42,140 nt of DNA from CAZIPN01 sp964541225 (GTDB taxonomy: Bacteria; Actinomycetota; Coriobacteriia; Anaerosomatales; JAAXUF01), in assembly GCA_964541225.1 (NCBI GenBank), contig CAZIPN010000019.1:1-42140 (forward strand), read 5' to 3'. A model generated the notes under the pieces. That model made no database searches. It had not been told where the DNA came from and saw only the letters and a list, made by a program, of their open reading frames with translations. Of this stretch, positions 15,875 through 24,748 are shown in pieces; position 1 is the stretch's first letter, and each line of letters begins with the position of its first letter. The position numbers and the translations under genes were made by a program.

Positions 15875-17134
15875 ATGGAATCGATCATCGTTCGCGGAGG
15901 CCGGGGCCTTTCCGGCGAGGTCCGCGTCGAGGGCGCCAAGAACTCAGCCCTCAAGCTCATGGCTGCGGCGCTGCTTGCGCCTGGGACCTCCCGCATCACC
16001 AACGTTCCACAGATCGCTGACGTCGATGTGATGAGTGACGTGCTCGCGCGGCTCGGCGCACGAGTTGTGCGTACGGATCACGCGCTTGAGATCGACGCGT
16101 CAGACGTCAATCATTTCGAGGCGCCCTACGAACTCGTTGCCAGGATGCGGGCGTCGATCTCGGTCCTGGGTCCCCTCGTTGCGCGGTTCGGGCAGGCGCG
16201 GGTTGCGCAACCGGGCGGCTGCAACATCGGTTCGCGCAAGATCGACATGCACGTCCGTGGGCTTGCCGAACTCGGCGTGGATATCGAGACGAGGCACGGT
16301 TTCCTTGATGCGAAGGTGCCGGAAGGTGGACTGAGGGCCGCCAGTGTCACTCTGGACTTCCCGAGCGTGGGGGCCACGGAAAACATGCTGACCTCGGCGG
16401 CAACCGTTGCAGGCACGACCGTCATTCAGAACGCTGCACGCGAGCCTGAGATCGTTGACCTGTGCGATTTCCTCAACGGCATGGGCGCGCGAATTACCGG
16501 AGGCGGTTCTCCGACGATCGTCATCGAGGGTGTTGAGTCGCTGCATCCCGTTGAGCATCGTGTCGTGGGAGATCGAATCGAGGCAGGCACGTTCGTCATC
16601 GCTGGGGCGATAGCTGGCGGGCCGGTCAGGGTCCGAGGGTTCGATCCGGCTCACCTCGAACTCGTCTTGGCCAAGCTTGAACAGGCTGGATGCACGATCG
16701 AGCGGCATGAGGATGGCGTGACAGTGTCGCGCGATCGCGCGGTTCGCGCGGTCGATGTGCAGACGCTGCCGTTCCCGGGCTTCCCGACAGACATGCAGGC
16801 GCAGTTCATGGCGCTTATGGCCATTGCCGAGGGCAGCAGCATTATCACCGAGAACGTCTTTGAGAATCGCTTCATGTTCGCCGATGAGATCGGTCGCATG
16901 GGTGCCGACATCAGGATCGAAGGCCACCACGCGCTGGTTACGGGTGTTCCTCAGCTCTCTGGTGCTCCCGTACGCAGTCCCGACCTGCGCGGTGGTGCTG
17001 CGCTCATTCTGGCGGCGTTGAGCGCCGACGGTGAGACGAGCGTTCGGGACATACACCACATCGATCGTGGCTACGAGCGTTTCGTGGAGAAGTTGACCGG
17101 CCTGGGAGCTGACATCCGGCGGACCGAGATTTGA
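15875..17134 (+). CDS. murA: UDP-N-acetylglucosamine 1-carboxyvinyltransferase
   Basis: MurA adds enolpyruvate from PEP to UDP-GlcNAc, the first committed step of peptidoglycan synthesis in the cytoplasm. The 419-residue protein has Lys22 in VEGAKNSALKLM and the catalytic cysteine Cys116 in QPGGCNIGSRKIDMH. Having Cys rather than Asp at this site predicts the fosfomycin-sensitive form. The frame is open upstream through the atp terminator, but ATG 15875 matches the family N-terminus (MESIIVRGG). It has its own likely promoter and is followed by fabZ 60 bases later. Confidence 0.96.
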   Translation: MESIIVRGGRGLSGEVRVEGAKNSALKLMAAALLAPGTSRITNVPQIADVDVMSDVLARLGARVVRTDHALEIDASDVNHFEAPYELVARMRASISVLGPLVARFGQARVAQPGGCNIGSRKIDMHVRGLAELGVDIETRHGFLDAKVPEGGLRAASVTLDFPSVGATENMLTSAATVAGTTVIQNAAREPEIVDLCDFLNGMGARITGGGSPTIVIEGVESLHPVEHRVVGDRIEAGTFVIAGAIAGGPVRVRGFDPAHLELVLAKLEQAGCTIERHEDGVTVSRDRAVRAVDVQTLPFPGFPTDMQAQFMALMAIAEGSSIITENVFENRFMFADEIGRMGADIRIEGHHALVTGVPQLSGAPVRSPDLRGGAALILAALSADGETSVRDIHHIDRGYERFVEKLTGLGADIRRTEI

Positions 17135-17194
17135 AGCATTTCTTCCGGCGCACCCGGCTGGCACCATCCAGTCGCGCAGCAGAAGGGACCTCCA

Positions 17195-17617
17195 GTGCTT
17201 GACCGAGCTGCTATTGAGGCGATTCTCCCGCACCGCGATCCGTTCTTGCTCCTGGACCGAATTCTCGAACTTGAGGCTGGTGTGTCGGCAGTTGGAGAAC
17301 TCGACGTCTCGGCAGACGCCTTCTGGGTGCCGGGGCACTTCCCGGACTATGCGGTGATGCCGGGAGTTCTCATCGTTGAGGCGCTTGCGCAGTGTGGCGC
17401 GGCCGCGATGTTGTCGGTGCCCGAGAATCGCGGCAAGGTCGCGCTGTTCGGCGGGATCGACAAAGTCCGCTTCAAGCGCCAGGTGGTTCCGGGAGAGACA
17501 CTGAGGCTGGAATGCAGGATCTCCAGGACACGTGGACCTATCGGATTCGGAGAGGCGAAGGCTACGGTCGAAGGTCAGATTGCCGCCTCCGGCGAACTCA
17601 TGTTTGCGATAAAATGA
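17195..17617 (+). CDS. fabZ: 3-hydroxyacyl-ACP dehydratase FabZ
   Basis: FabZ dehydrates beta-hydroxyacyl-ACP in type II fatty acid synthesis. The 140-residue hot-dog protein has LPHRDPFLLLDRI (11-23), the catalytic His48 in PGHFPDYAVMPGVL, and Glu62 in IVEALAQCGA. Length is normal. GTG 17195 has AAGGGA 9-10 bases upstream. It follows murA, not other fab genes. A 6-bp hairpin without U-tract (GCGAGC 17629-17634 / GCTCGC 17643-17648) lies after the stop. Confidence 0.94.
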   Translation: MLDRAAIEAILPHRDPFLLLDRILELEAGVSAVGELDVSADAFWVPGHFPDYAVMPGVLIVEALAQCGAAAMLSVPENRGKVALFGGIDKVRFKRQVVPGETLRLECRISRTRGPIGFGEAKATVEGQIAASGELMFAIK

Positions 17618-17713
17618 CGCGTCCGTGAGCGAGCACTGACGCGCTCGCCTCGCGAGGTCATGCTCGGCGTTCTGCTCTGCAATGTACACCGACAGGATTG
17701 GGGCACACTCGGC

Positions 17714-19009
17714 ATGTCGCTCGAACAGCGTCTTCGCGATGGGAGTGCCGTGCTCGGGGTCGTAGGGCTCGGCTACGTGGGACTGCCTCTGGCCGTGGAG
17801 ATGGCCAAGTCAGGCCGCAAGGTACTTGGCATGGACGTGTCGGATGAGAAGGCTGCAGACGTCAATGCTGGCAGAAGCTACATCCCAGACATTCTTGCCG
17901 AGGACCTCGCCGAACTCGTCGGCAAGGGCCTGATCGAAGCGACGACCGACTTCTCGCGAGCTGCCGAGTGCGACGCCATCGCGATCTGTGTTCCGACTCC
18001 GCTCAACAAGATGAAGGAGCCGGACACCACGTACATGGAGGCTGCCGCACGCTCGATCGCGCCGTACCTGAAGCGCGACATCCTCGTGACGCTCGAGTCC
18101 ACCACCTACCCGGGGACCACCGAGGAAGTCGTCCAGCCGCTTCTTGAGGCTCACGGCCTGAGGGTTGGCCCCGACTTCCATCTTGCGTTTTCGCCCGAGC
18201 GCGTCGACCCCGGCAACACGCAGTTTCAGACCAAGAACACGCCGAAGATAGTCGGCGGCGTGACGCCGGAATGCACCTCGGCGGCCGTAGCGTTCTACGA
18301 GGGTTTTCTGGACTCCGTCGTCCCGGTCTCATCGACCCGTACTGCCGAGATGACCAAGCTGCTCGAGAACATCTTCCGCTGCGTGAACATCGCGCTCATG
18401 AACGAGCTGCTGCAAGTGTCGGAACGCATGGGCATCAACATATGGGAAGTGGTCGATGCGGCCAAGACCAAGCCGTTCGGGTTCATGCCGTTTTACCCGG
18501 GACCGGGGCTTGGTGGCCACTGCATACCGATCGATCCGTTCTATCTTTCGTGGAAAGCCCGGGAATTTGATGTACACACCGAGTTCATCGAACTCGCCGG
18601 CAAGACAAACGAAGCGATGCCGTACTACGTAGTCCAGCGGCTCATGCGAGCGTTGAGTTCCCACCGCAAGTCGCTTGCTGGTTCACGGGTTCTCATCATG
18701 GGAGTCGCCTACAAAGCCAACATCGACGACATTCGCGAGTCTCCGGCCATCAAGATCTCTCAGCTGCTACTCGACGCCGATGCCGACGTGGTGTATCACG
18801 ATCCACACGTCAAGTCGTTTGAGGCTGGTGGCCGGGACGTGGCGTCGGTCGCCCTGAATGCCGAGACCCTAGGTGCCGCAGACGCAGTCGTCATAGTTAC
18901 GGATCATCGCAATGTGGACTACGATCTCGTATGGCGTGCCTCGAAGCTCATCTTGGATACTCGCAACACCATGCGTGAGTTCGACGGTGACAAAGTAGTG
19001 CGGCTCTAG
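17714..19009 (+). CDS. UDP-N-acetylhexosamine 6-dehydrogenase family (WecC/WbpA-like)
   Basis: This NAD-dependent four-electron dehydrogenase oxidises C6 of a UDP-HexNAc to a uronic acid. The 431-residue product has the Rossmann motif VVGLGYVGLPLA (16-27), STTYPGTTEE and the active-site Cys270 in GLGGHCIPIDPFYLSW. The GGHCIPIDP form is typical of UDP-GlcNAc/ManNAc dehydrogenases, unlike the GGSCFPKD form of UDP-glucose dehydrogenase encoded at 29419-30723. The frame is open to an earlier ATG at 17660, but ATG 17714 gives the usual start before the Rossmann fold. It opens the polysaccharide locus and is followed after 23 bases by an acyltransferase. Confidence 0.9.
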   Translation: MSLEQRLRDGSAVLGVVGLGYVGLPLAVEMAKSGRKVLGMDVSDEKAADVNAGRSYIPDILAEDLAELVGKGLIEATTDFSRAAECDAIAICVPTPLNKMKEPDTTYMEAAARSIAPYLKRDILVTLESTTYPGTTEEVVQPLLEAHGLRVGPDFHLAFSPERVDPGNTQFQTKNTPKIVGGVTPECTSAAVAFYEGFLDSVVPVSSTRTAEMTKLLENIFRCVNIALMNELLQVSERMGINIWEVVDAAKTKPFGFMPFYPGPGLGGHCIPIDPFYLSWKAREFDVHTEFIELAGKTNEAMPYYVVQRLMRALSSHRKSLAGSRVLIMGVAYKANIDDIRESPAIKISQLLLDADADVVYHDPHVKSFEAGGRDVASVALNAETLGAADAVVIVTDHRNVDYDLVWRASKLILDTRNTMREFDGDKVVRL

Positions 19010-19032
19010 CGCAGGGTGAAGGTGATATCGCC

Positions 19033-19479
19033 GTGACTGCCTACATTCATCCGACCGCATTGGTGAACCCCACTTTCAAGCCCTCACCATTCACGATCGT
19101 GGATGAGGGGGTGGCGATCTTTGAGGGTGTGATGACCGGATCGTTCGTACACGTTCGCGCCGGTGCCAAGCTCAGGAAAGGCTGTGTGATCGGCGATCAT
19201 GTCACGATCGGGGAGAACACGGATCTCGGGGAGGGATGCATCGTCAACGATTTCGCTCTCGTGGGACGGTTTCCCGACTTCGTCGAGGAAGGCAAGCCGC
19301 CACCCGAGGCTACGGTGATCGGGGCGGGCACGGTAATCGGAGCGTACGCGGTCATACATGCTGGAGCGGTGCTCGGCAACGAGTGCGTCGTGGGAGACAA
19401 GGCGGTTCTTGGCGCTCAATGTGAGCTGCCCGACGAGTCTGAGGTTGGGATGGGCGTGGTGGTCGGCAATGACGAGTGA
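19033..19479 (+). CDS. Left-handed beta-helix (hexapeptide) acyltransferase
   Basis: The 148-residue protein is built of imperfect hexapeptide repeats ([LIV]-G-x4) across its length, for example IGDHVTIGENTDLGEGC and IGAGTVIGAYAVIHAGAVLG, giving the trimeric beta-helix fold of sugar acetyltransferases. An insertion loop (residues about 74-92) interrupts the coil. The donor is probably acetyl-CoA and the substrate a nucleotide sugar. WbpD-type enzymes sit next to WbpA-like dehydrogenases, which makes a UDP-sugar N-acetyltransferase a reasonable guess, but the oxidase/aminotransferase partners are absent here. The start is a GTG with AGGTG upstream. Confidence 0.8.
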   Translation: MTAYIHPTALVNPTFKPSPFTIVDEGVAIFEGVMTGSFVHVRAGAKLRKGCVIGDHVTIGENTDLGEGCIVNDFALVGRFPDFVEEGKPPPEATVIGAGTVIGAYAVIHAGAVLGNECVVGDKAVLGAQCELPDESEVGMGVVVGNDE

Positions 19480-19560
19480 GTGTCGCTCGCACGTTGTCGG
19501 CTGGGGGCTTGAGACGGGCACGACGTGATCTGCGCAACGCCTGAGTCGCGAGCGTGAAGT

Positions 19561-19615
19561 CCACCATGGGGTGGTCGGAGAATAGAGAAACGGTGTAGGG
19601 TGCGCATTGGCGCAC
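19561..19615 (+). other. Two small hairpins in the gap before the LCP gene
   Basis: The 244-base gap 19480-19723 holds no gene. CCACC (19561-19565) pairs with GGTGG (19570-19574), and GTGCGC (19600-19605) pairs perfectly with GCGCAC (19610-19615) around an ATTG loop. Neither is followed by a U-tract. No clear promoter is seen. Confidence 0.35.
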
Positions 19616-19723
19616 GAGTGGCAGGGCGCTCGCTCATGCGGAGTCTTTGAGCGGGCCACAGGCGCTCCGTCCGGCGGGATCGGGTTTTGCGTTCATCGGG
19701 CGGGACAGACCTAAAGGAAATCA

Positions 19724-21262
19724 ATGGGCAAGCATTCAAGCGGAGGGTTCTTTGGATCAAGTCGCGATCGTCGCGGCACTGAACCGAACCTTTCCGATCC
19801 AAGTGGGGTTTCGGTTGGGCAGGTTCTGACACCTGAGACAGTGGCCCCGCCCCAGAGCATCCCAAGACGTGCCGGGATCGAATCGGCACCGGCTCGATTG
19901 CGTATAGAGCGAAATCGTCGACGCAAGAGAGCGAAGAGGATTGCGCTTGTGGTGTTGGGCGCGACGCTTCTCCTGGTAGTTGTGGGTGCGTTGGGAGTGT
20001 GGGCGTGGGCGGATAGCGTCCAGCGGACCATGCACAACGGCATCACCGTTCAGGAGAAACAGGCGTTGCAGTTGCAGTTGGCGCAGGCTCAGCCCGGGCA
20101 GCCGTTCAACATCCTGCTGCTTGGCGCGGACTTCCGACCTGGCGATGTCGCGTATCGCACCGACACAATCATCGTGGCGCGCATCGATCCGCAGGCCAAG
20201 AAGGTTTGGATGCTGTCGGTTCCGCGAGACACCAAGGTCATGATTCCCGGTCACGGATACGACAAGATCAACGCCGCGCACACGTACGGCGGGCCGGCTT
20301 TGACGGTCAAGACGGTCCGCGAGTTCACCGGGATACCAATCAACAACTACATGGAAGTGAACTTTGTTGGCTTCGAGAGGGCTGTGGACCAGATGGGGGG
20401 GATCTGGGTCAACGTCCCGAAGGCGATCAACGACAAGCGGGCGGCTCGGCAAAGCGTCCATGGGAAGGCGTACAAGATCGCGGCTGGGTATCAGAAGCTC
20501 GATGGTGAGCACGCGCTGACGTTCGTGCGATCGCGCAAGGGCTTCGCCGACCAGGACTTCAGTCGCATGAGCGACCAGCAGATCTTCTTCCGGGCATTGG
20601 CCGATCAGCTCGCGCATCGTACTGACCTTCCCACGGTGATTCGTGTGGTCAATGCGATTACGCCCTATGTTCAGACGAACATGTCACTCATGGACATGCT
20701 CAAGACCGCCGTGACCATGAAGGATGCCGGCTCCAAGAACATGTACACGGCCACGGTAGGGGGAACCTGGGTCAGCCCCTACGAGGTGCCCGACCTCACG
20801 AAGCTGGAGATTCTCGCCGGCAACCTCAAAGACGGCGTGCCCTTCGACAAGTCTGCGAACACCGCGACCGTTGTGAACCCGACCGGGGCCACAAGTGTTG
20901 CCACGCCAACTCCGCAACCCAAGCCGGCCTCAAGCTCAAGCTCGGTGAAGCCTTCCTCGGTGAAGATCACCGTTCGAAATGGTGCCGGAGTTTCGGGGTA
21001 CGCGGCACAAGCGGCGACTATCCTGAAGTCGAAAGGCTTCAAGGTCAAGGGTGTGGGCAATGCCAATCAGAACGTCTACAAGCAGACGCTGGTCGTGTAC
21101 AAGACCGACAAGGCCGCAGCCGAGGCCGTCACTGCCTGCCTGATTCCCGGTGCCAAGGTTGTGCGCAGCAAGGGGCTGTATTCTTCGCCGACGGAGATCC
21201 TCGTTGTCGTCGGCAAGGACTGGGACATGAGCAAGATCCCAGCTGCTGCTGTCACGCAGTAG
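19724..21262 (+). CDS. LytR-CpsA-Psr (LCP) family glycopolymer ligase
   Basis: LCP enzymes transfer undecaprenyl-linked wall glycopolymers onto peptidoglycan outside the membrane. The 512-residue protein has a basic cytoplasmic N-terminus (RRKRAKR), one membrane helix (about 68-88), then the LCP domain: NILLLGADFRPGD, RTDTIIVARID, LSVPRDTKV, YDKINAAHTYGG, and LDGEHALTFVRSRKG, including the Asp and Arg residues that bind the pyrophosphate lipid. A Ser/Pro-rich linker (about 385-405) leads to a C-terminal LytR_C domain (KITVRNGAGVSGYA onward). TAAAGGA precedes the ATG. Its placement beside glycosyltransferases and a flippase suggests it attaches the polymer made here. Confidence 0.93.
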   Translation: MGKHSSGGFFGSSRDRRGTEPNLSDPSGVSVGQVLTPETVAPPQSIPRRAGIESAPARLRIERNRRRKRAKRIALVVLGATLLLVVVGALGVWAWADSVQRTMHNGITVQEKQALQLQLAQAQPGQPFNILLLGADFRPGDVAYRTDTIIVARIDPQAKKVWMLSVPRDTKVMIPGHGYDKINAAHTYGGPALTVKTVREFTGIPINNYMEVNFVGFERAVDQMGGIWVNVPKAINDKRAARQSVHGKAYKIAAGYQKLDGEHALTFVRSRKGFADQDFSRMSDQQIFFRALADQLAHRTDLPTVIRVVNAITPYVQTNMSLMDMLKTAVTMKDAGSKNMYTATVGGTWVSPYEVPDLTKLEILAGNLKDGVPFDKSANTATVVNPTGATSVATPTPQPKPASSSSSVKPSSVKITVRNGAGVSGYAAQAATILKSKGFKVKGVGNANQNVYKQTLVVYKTDKAAAEAVTACLIPGAKVVRSKGLYSSPTEILVVVGKDWDMSKIPAAAVTQ

Positions 21263-21380
21263 CGGGACTCCCCGCGAAGACCGTCACGTGCTGGCGAGGT
21301 CGCATTCCAAGGGCTGCTACGCGTGAGCGACACTACTTCTTGCGGCGCTGTTGCGTGTTGGCGACGTGGCTCGCCTAAGA

Positions 21381-22526
21381 TCACGCAGGAGGCTGCGCGT
21401 CGTAGGTCTGCTCGGCGCAGCGATTCCAGGTGAAACCGCGAGCCCACTCGCGCGCGCTTGAGCCCAGAGTCCGCAGCAGTTCACGGTCTTCGAACAGGCG
21501 TGTGATGCTGGCTTTGAGCGCGCCCAGATCGGCGGGCCGAATCACCAGTCCTGTGGTGCCGTCCACCACGACTTCAGGGATGGCACCGATCCGCGAGGCG
21601 ATTGCCGGAACGCCTTGCGCGGCGGCCTCCAAGTAGACGAGCCCGAATCCTTCCACTCGCCGAGGGTGGGGCTCGCCAGGCATGCAGAACACGTCGGCAG
21701 CGGCGTAGAGGGCCTTCAGATCCTCGTCGGCGACCGGTCCAGTGAAGATGGTCGGGACAGGGGATTGCTCGGCAAGTTGATGCAGCTCCTCCGTGTATGC
21801 CGCGTCCCCTTTGCCGACAATCACGTACGCCATCTGCGACGCCACCTCGGCGGGCAATTCGCGCAGTGCGCGCAAGACGAGCCGGTGTCCCTTGCGCTCG
21901 TCAAGGCGCGCGACCGTGAGTATGCAGAAGCGTCCCTCAGGGATGCCGAGGCGTCGCAGAACCTCACCGGTGTCGGGGACTTCGGTGAACCACTCGCGAC
22001 CCACGCCTAGAAGTGTGACGTCAACTCGTTTCGGGTCCACGGCGGAGAAGTTCTCGAGCAGCAGCGAGCGTGTGAACGCGCTGTTGGTCATGATGCGCGC
22101 GGGCTTCTCGAAGATGTGACTGCCGAGGAGCTTGATCTGACGCGAGTGCGGCATCAGCAAGACGTCGGTGCCGTGAACGGTGACGACGTAGGGCACGTGC
22201 TTGAAACGGTTCACGTTGCGCATCATCAGCGCTGTCGGCCAGTCGGCTGCGTGCACGATGTCGTAGTCGTCAGCACCCAGTTGGCGCCACACCTGCGCGA
22301 AGAAGCGAGGGAAGTCTCGCACCGTGTACGACCCGCCCGAATAGCGTACGACACGCATGATGCGCTCTGAGTCGCCGAGCGCATCTCTGTCCTTGCCGAA
22401 GTCCGGGGCGAAGACGGTGACGTCGTGACCGCGCTCTGCTGCCGCAGACGCAACTCCAAGACAGTAGGTGCCGATTCCACCTGCAGACGGTGGGAATTCG
22501 GTGGTCATCAGCAGAATCTTCTTCAC
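21381..22526 (-). CDS. Glycosyltransferase family 4
   Basis: The 381-residue GT-B fold protein has the N-terminal glycine-rich loop FPPSAGGIGTY and the C-terminal nucleotide-sugar site EGFGLVYLEAAAQGVPAIAS (E-x7-E motif), which marks retaining GT4 enzymes such as PimB-like mannosyltransferases. Donor and acceptor cannot be told from sequence. It is read on the minus strand from a GTG at 22524-22526, with GAGGAGTGAGG just upstream on that strand. It converges with the LCP gene and diverges from the flippase gene. Confidence 0.9.
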   Translation of the reverse strand: MKKILLMTTEFPPSAGGIGTYCLGVASAAAERGHDVTVFAPDFGKDRDALGDSERIMRVVRYSGGSYTVRDFPRFFAQVWRQLGADDYDIVHAADWPTALMMRNVNRFKHVPYVVTVHGTDVLLMPHSRQIKLLGSHIFEKPARIMTNSAFTRSLLLENFSAVDPKRVDVTLLGVGREWFTEVPDTGEVLRRLGIPEGRFCILTVARLDERKGHRLVLRALRELPAEVASQMAYVIVGKGDAAYTEELHQLAEQSPVPTIFTGPVADEDLKALYAAADVFCMPGEPHPRRVEGFGLVYLEAAAQGVPAIASRIGAIPEVVVDGTTGLVIRPADLGALKASITRLFEDRELLRTLGSSAREWARGFTWNRCAEQTYDAQPPA

Positions 22527-22630
22527 GCCTCACTCCTCGGCAGACGACAGGCCTGCACTCCAGTTGCGCTACAGTTGCCAGAGCAAACCCGCGCGTTGTC
22601 TTGGGCCGCGTTGTCGGCTTGGCGGCGGAC

Positions 22631-22659
22631 TTGCCACGGTCCCGAGGGTGAAGTATAGA
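22631..22659 (+). promoter_or_regulatory. Probable promoter for the flippase gene
   Basis: TTGCCA (22631-22636) and TATAGA (22654-22659) are separated by 17 bases in the divergent gap between the minus-strand glycosyltransferase and the flippase gene. It predicts a leader of about 70 bases. Confidence 0.65.
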
Positions 22660-22737
22660 CTGCGTTCGTCCGCGGTCATCCACCACAGAGCCTGAAAGAA
22701 GCCTGTTCGATGTCGCATGCTCCAAAGGCAGCTGCCA

Positions 22738-24117
22738 GTGAGTGACGCGCCTACCTCTCGGGGGTTGGGTCTGCGACGGCTTGGCGGCAATGCCGCACTA
22801 CAGTTCGTCGCTCAGATCACTGCGTCCGTCCTGGGGCTCGTGCTCTCAGGCATGTTGGGGCGTGCCCTGGGCTCGCATGGGTTGGGCAGCTACGCCTCCG
22901 CGCTCTTGCTCTCCAACCTGATGGTGATCCTGCTCGAGTTTGGCATCACGTACGCCAACGTCTACCACATCGCGATAGGTGACGTGAACGCGCACGACGT
23001 CATGCGCGCAAATGTTCGCATATGGCTCGTGATCTCGGCGGTGGGGCTGTCGCTCGGCGGTGTCTTGCTCTGGTGGAAAGGCGCCGAGTGGTTCCCTGGC
23101 ATTCCGCTGACCTTGCTTGTCGTAGGATTGCTGTCCTTCCCGCCAAACCTGCTGCAGTTCTACTGCCAGTCGATTTTGCAGGGGCATCAGGATTTCAAGC
23201 GTTTCGCGTCACTGACCGTCATCGTGCAACTCACGACTCTGGTTGTCTCGGCGGTTCTGATCCTTGGCTTCCACCTGGGCGTGGGAGCGGCCATCGGAGC
23301 GTTCCTGCTCGGGCAGGTCCTGTCGTTGGGGATCACGCTGTGGGTGCTGCGACCGTACTTGTCGCGTGCGCCGGAGGCGAAGGTTCACGAAAGTTGGTGG
23401 ACGTACGGTCGCGCGGCTGTCGACTACGGCTGGAAGCAGCATCTGAGTTCGGTGATCTCCTACGTCAATCTCCGCGTCGACTACTTCTTCGTCCAGAACT
23501 TCCTCGGCCAGGGATCTGGCGGCGTGTACTACGCCTCCATCCAGATGGGCGAGGCGATGTGGATCATCTCGAAGGTGGTGAGCGCGGTCCTGCTGCCCCG
23601 GCTTGCCGAACTTCGGGGTAAGGAAGAGACTCGCGAGCAGCTCACGCCGCTCATCACTCGGCTGGTCGTGTGGGGGACCGCTGCGGCCTCACTCGTTGCG
23701 GCGGTTCTGGCCAAGCCGTTCATCGTGCTGGTTTGGAAGCGCCCGGAATTCGCGCAGGCCGCCGTTGTGCTGTGGTGGCTGCTGCCGGGCATTGTCATGT
23801 GGAGTGCGACGCGCATCATCGCCTACGATTTCTCGGCACGCGGACGCCCGGAGCTGAACTCGTACTTGGCAAGCGTCGTGCTGGTTGTCAATGTCGCGCT
23901 CAACGTGATTCTCATCCCGCGCATCGGCATGGTCGGCGGTGCTATCTCGACCACCATCGCCTATACGGCCAACACGTTCGCCACGGTCTATCTGTACCGC
24001 CAGTTCAACTCCCTGCCATCGTGGAGGCTCTTTGTCCTGCAACGTGAGGACTTCCAACTCCTAAGGCAGCTGGCGCAGGCGATGCGCCACCGTGTCTCGA
24101 CCACAGAGGTGCCGTGA
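22738..24117 (+). CDS. Polysaccharide flippase (Wzx/MATE-like, MOP superfamily)
   Basis: The 459-residue protein has about 12-14 hydrophobic helices and the N-terminal pattern LGGNAALQFVAQI...LGRALGSHGLGSYASA, typical of oligosaccharide flippases that move undecaprenyl-linked repeat units across the membrane. GTG 22738 is preferred as start because AAAGG (22724-22728) lies 9 bases upstream; the earlier in-frame ATG 22717 has no ribosome binding site. The cluster also encodes an O-antigen ligase/polymerase family protein, which fits a Wzx/Wzy-like route. Confidence 0.9.
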   Translation: MSDAPTSRGLGLRRLGGNAALQFVAQITASVLGLVLSGMLGRALGSHGLGSYASALLLSNLMVILLEFGITYANVYHIAIGDVNAHDVMRANVRIWLVISAVGLSLGGVLLWWKGAEWFPGIPLTLLVVGLLSFPPNLLQFYCQSILQGHQDFKRFASLTVIVQLTTLVVSAVLILGFHLGVGAAIGAFLLGQVLSLGITLWVLRPYLSRAPEAKVHESWWTYGRAAVDYGWKQHLSSVISYVNLRVDYFFVQNFLGQGSGGVYYASIQMGEAMWIISKVVSAVLLPRLAELRGKEETREQLTPLITRLVVWGTAAASLVAAVLAKPFIVLVWKRPEFAQAAVVLWWLLPGIVMWSATRIIAYDFSARGRPELNSYLASVVLVVNVALNVILIPRIGMVGGAISTTIAYTANTFATVYLYRQFNSLPSWRLFVLQREDFQLLRQLAQAMRHRVSTTEVP

Positions 24118-24149
24118 CACAAGGTCCGCGCGCGACATTCGCTCGTTGC

Positions 24150-24178
24150 TTGAGGTGACCTAGCTTGCCGCCTAGTAT
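24150..24178 (+). promoter_or_regulatory. Probable promoter for the DUF4330-to-DUF354 gene run
   Basis: TTGAGG (24150-24155), a 17-base spacer and TAGTAT (24173-24178) lie in the 120-base gap after the flippase gene. It predicts transcription start near 24185 and a leader of about 53 bases. Confidence 0.6.
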
Positions 24179-24237
24179 TGTCAGGATGAACCGGTTCCGA
24201 GAGATTTGACTGCATTCCAAATGGCTTTGGAGGCCAC

Positions 24238-24744
24238 GTGAAGTTTTTCGATACGAAGTATCGCTTGTTCGGCGTCCTCAACCTCATCGACCTGGTTGTT
24301 GTGCTGGCGCTTCTTGCAGGAGCATTCGCGGTGTATCGCGTTCTGGCTCCCAAGCCAGAGGGTCCCAAGGCCTCTACGGGCAGTGACGTGACGTTCGAGA
24401 TCGTGTGTCCCACCCTGAAGAAGGGTTTCGTGAGCCCCGGGCAGATCCGCATCGGAGACACGATCTCGAAGAACCAGGGCAAGCCGATTGGCACGGTGAC
24501 CGGAGTCAACATCGTTCCAACTCAGGGCGAGGTCTGGGACCAGGCGCACAGCAAGATAGTCACCTTCCAATCCACAGTGAGCCAGGACGTGATCATCAGC
24601 GTGAAGACGAGGGGCCAGGCTACGGCCAACGGTGTTGTGGTTGGCGATTCCGTGCTTCGAAGCAACGAGCCGATGCCCGTGTTAACGTCGACGTTTGAAT
24701 GCGACACGTCGTACATGGCCAACATGAAGATCAGCGGACAGTAG
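24238..24744 (+). CDS. DUF4330 family single-pass membrane protein
   Basis: The 168-residue product begins with the conserved KYRLFGVLNLIDLVVVLALL pattern: a short cytoplasmic part and one membrane helix (about 12-33), followed by an exported domain with IRIGDTIS and a repeated GxVxGV-type beta pattern. This resembles DUF4330, a family without known function. The GTG start has GGAGG only 4 bases upstream, slightly too close to be ideal. The gene is followed 4 bases later by the O-antigen ligase family gene, so it is probably part of the glycan machinery. Confidence 0.75.
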   Translation: MKFFDTKYRLFGVLNLIDLVVVLALLAGAFAVYRVLAPKPEGPKASTGSDVTFEIVCPTLKKGFVSPGQIRIGDTISKNQGKPIGTVTGVNIVPTQGEVWDQAHSKIVTFQSTVSQDVIISVKTRGQATANGVVVGDSVLRSNEPMPVLTSTFECDTSYMANMKISGQ

Positions 24745-24748
24745 CCGA

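Noticed and set aside
16100..17689. 529-codon open frame on the minus strand
   Set aside because: Antisense to murA and fabZ, both with intact motifs; composition is typical of a shadow frame.
22710..22745. An 11-codon upstream ORF overlapping the flippase start
   Set aside because: It has a start and stop but no evidence of coding or leader-peptide features; probably chance.
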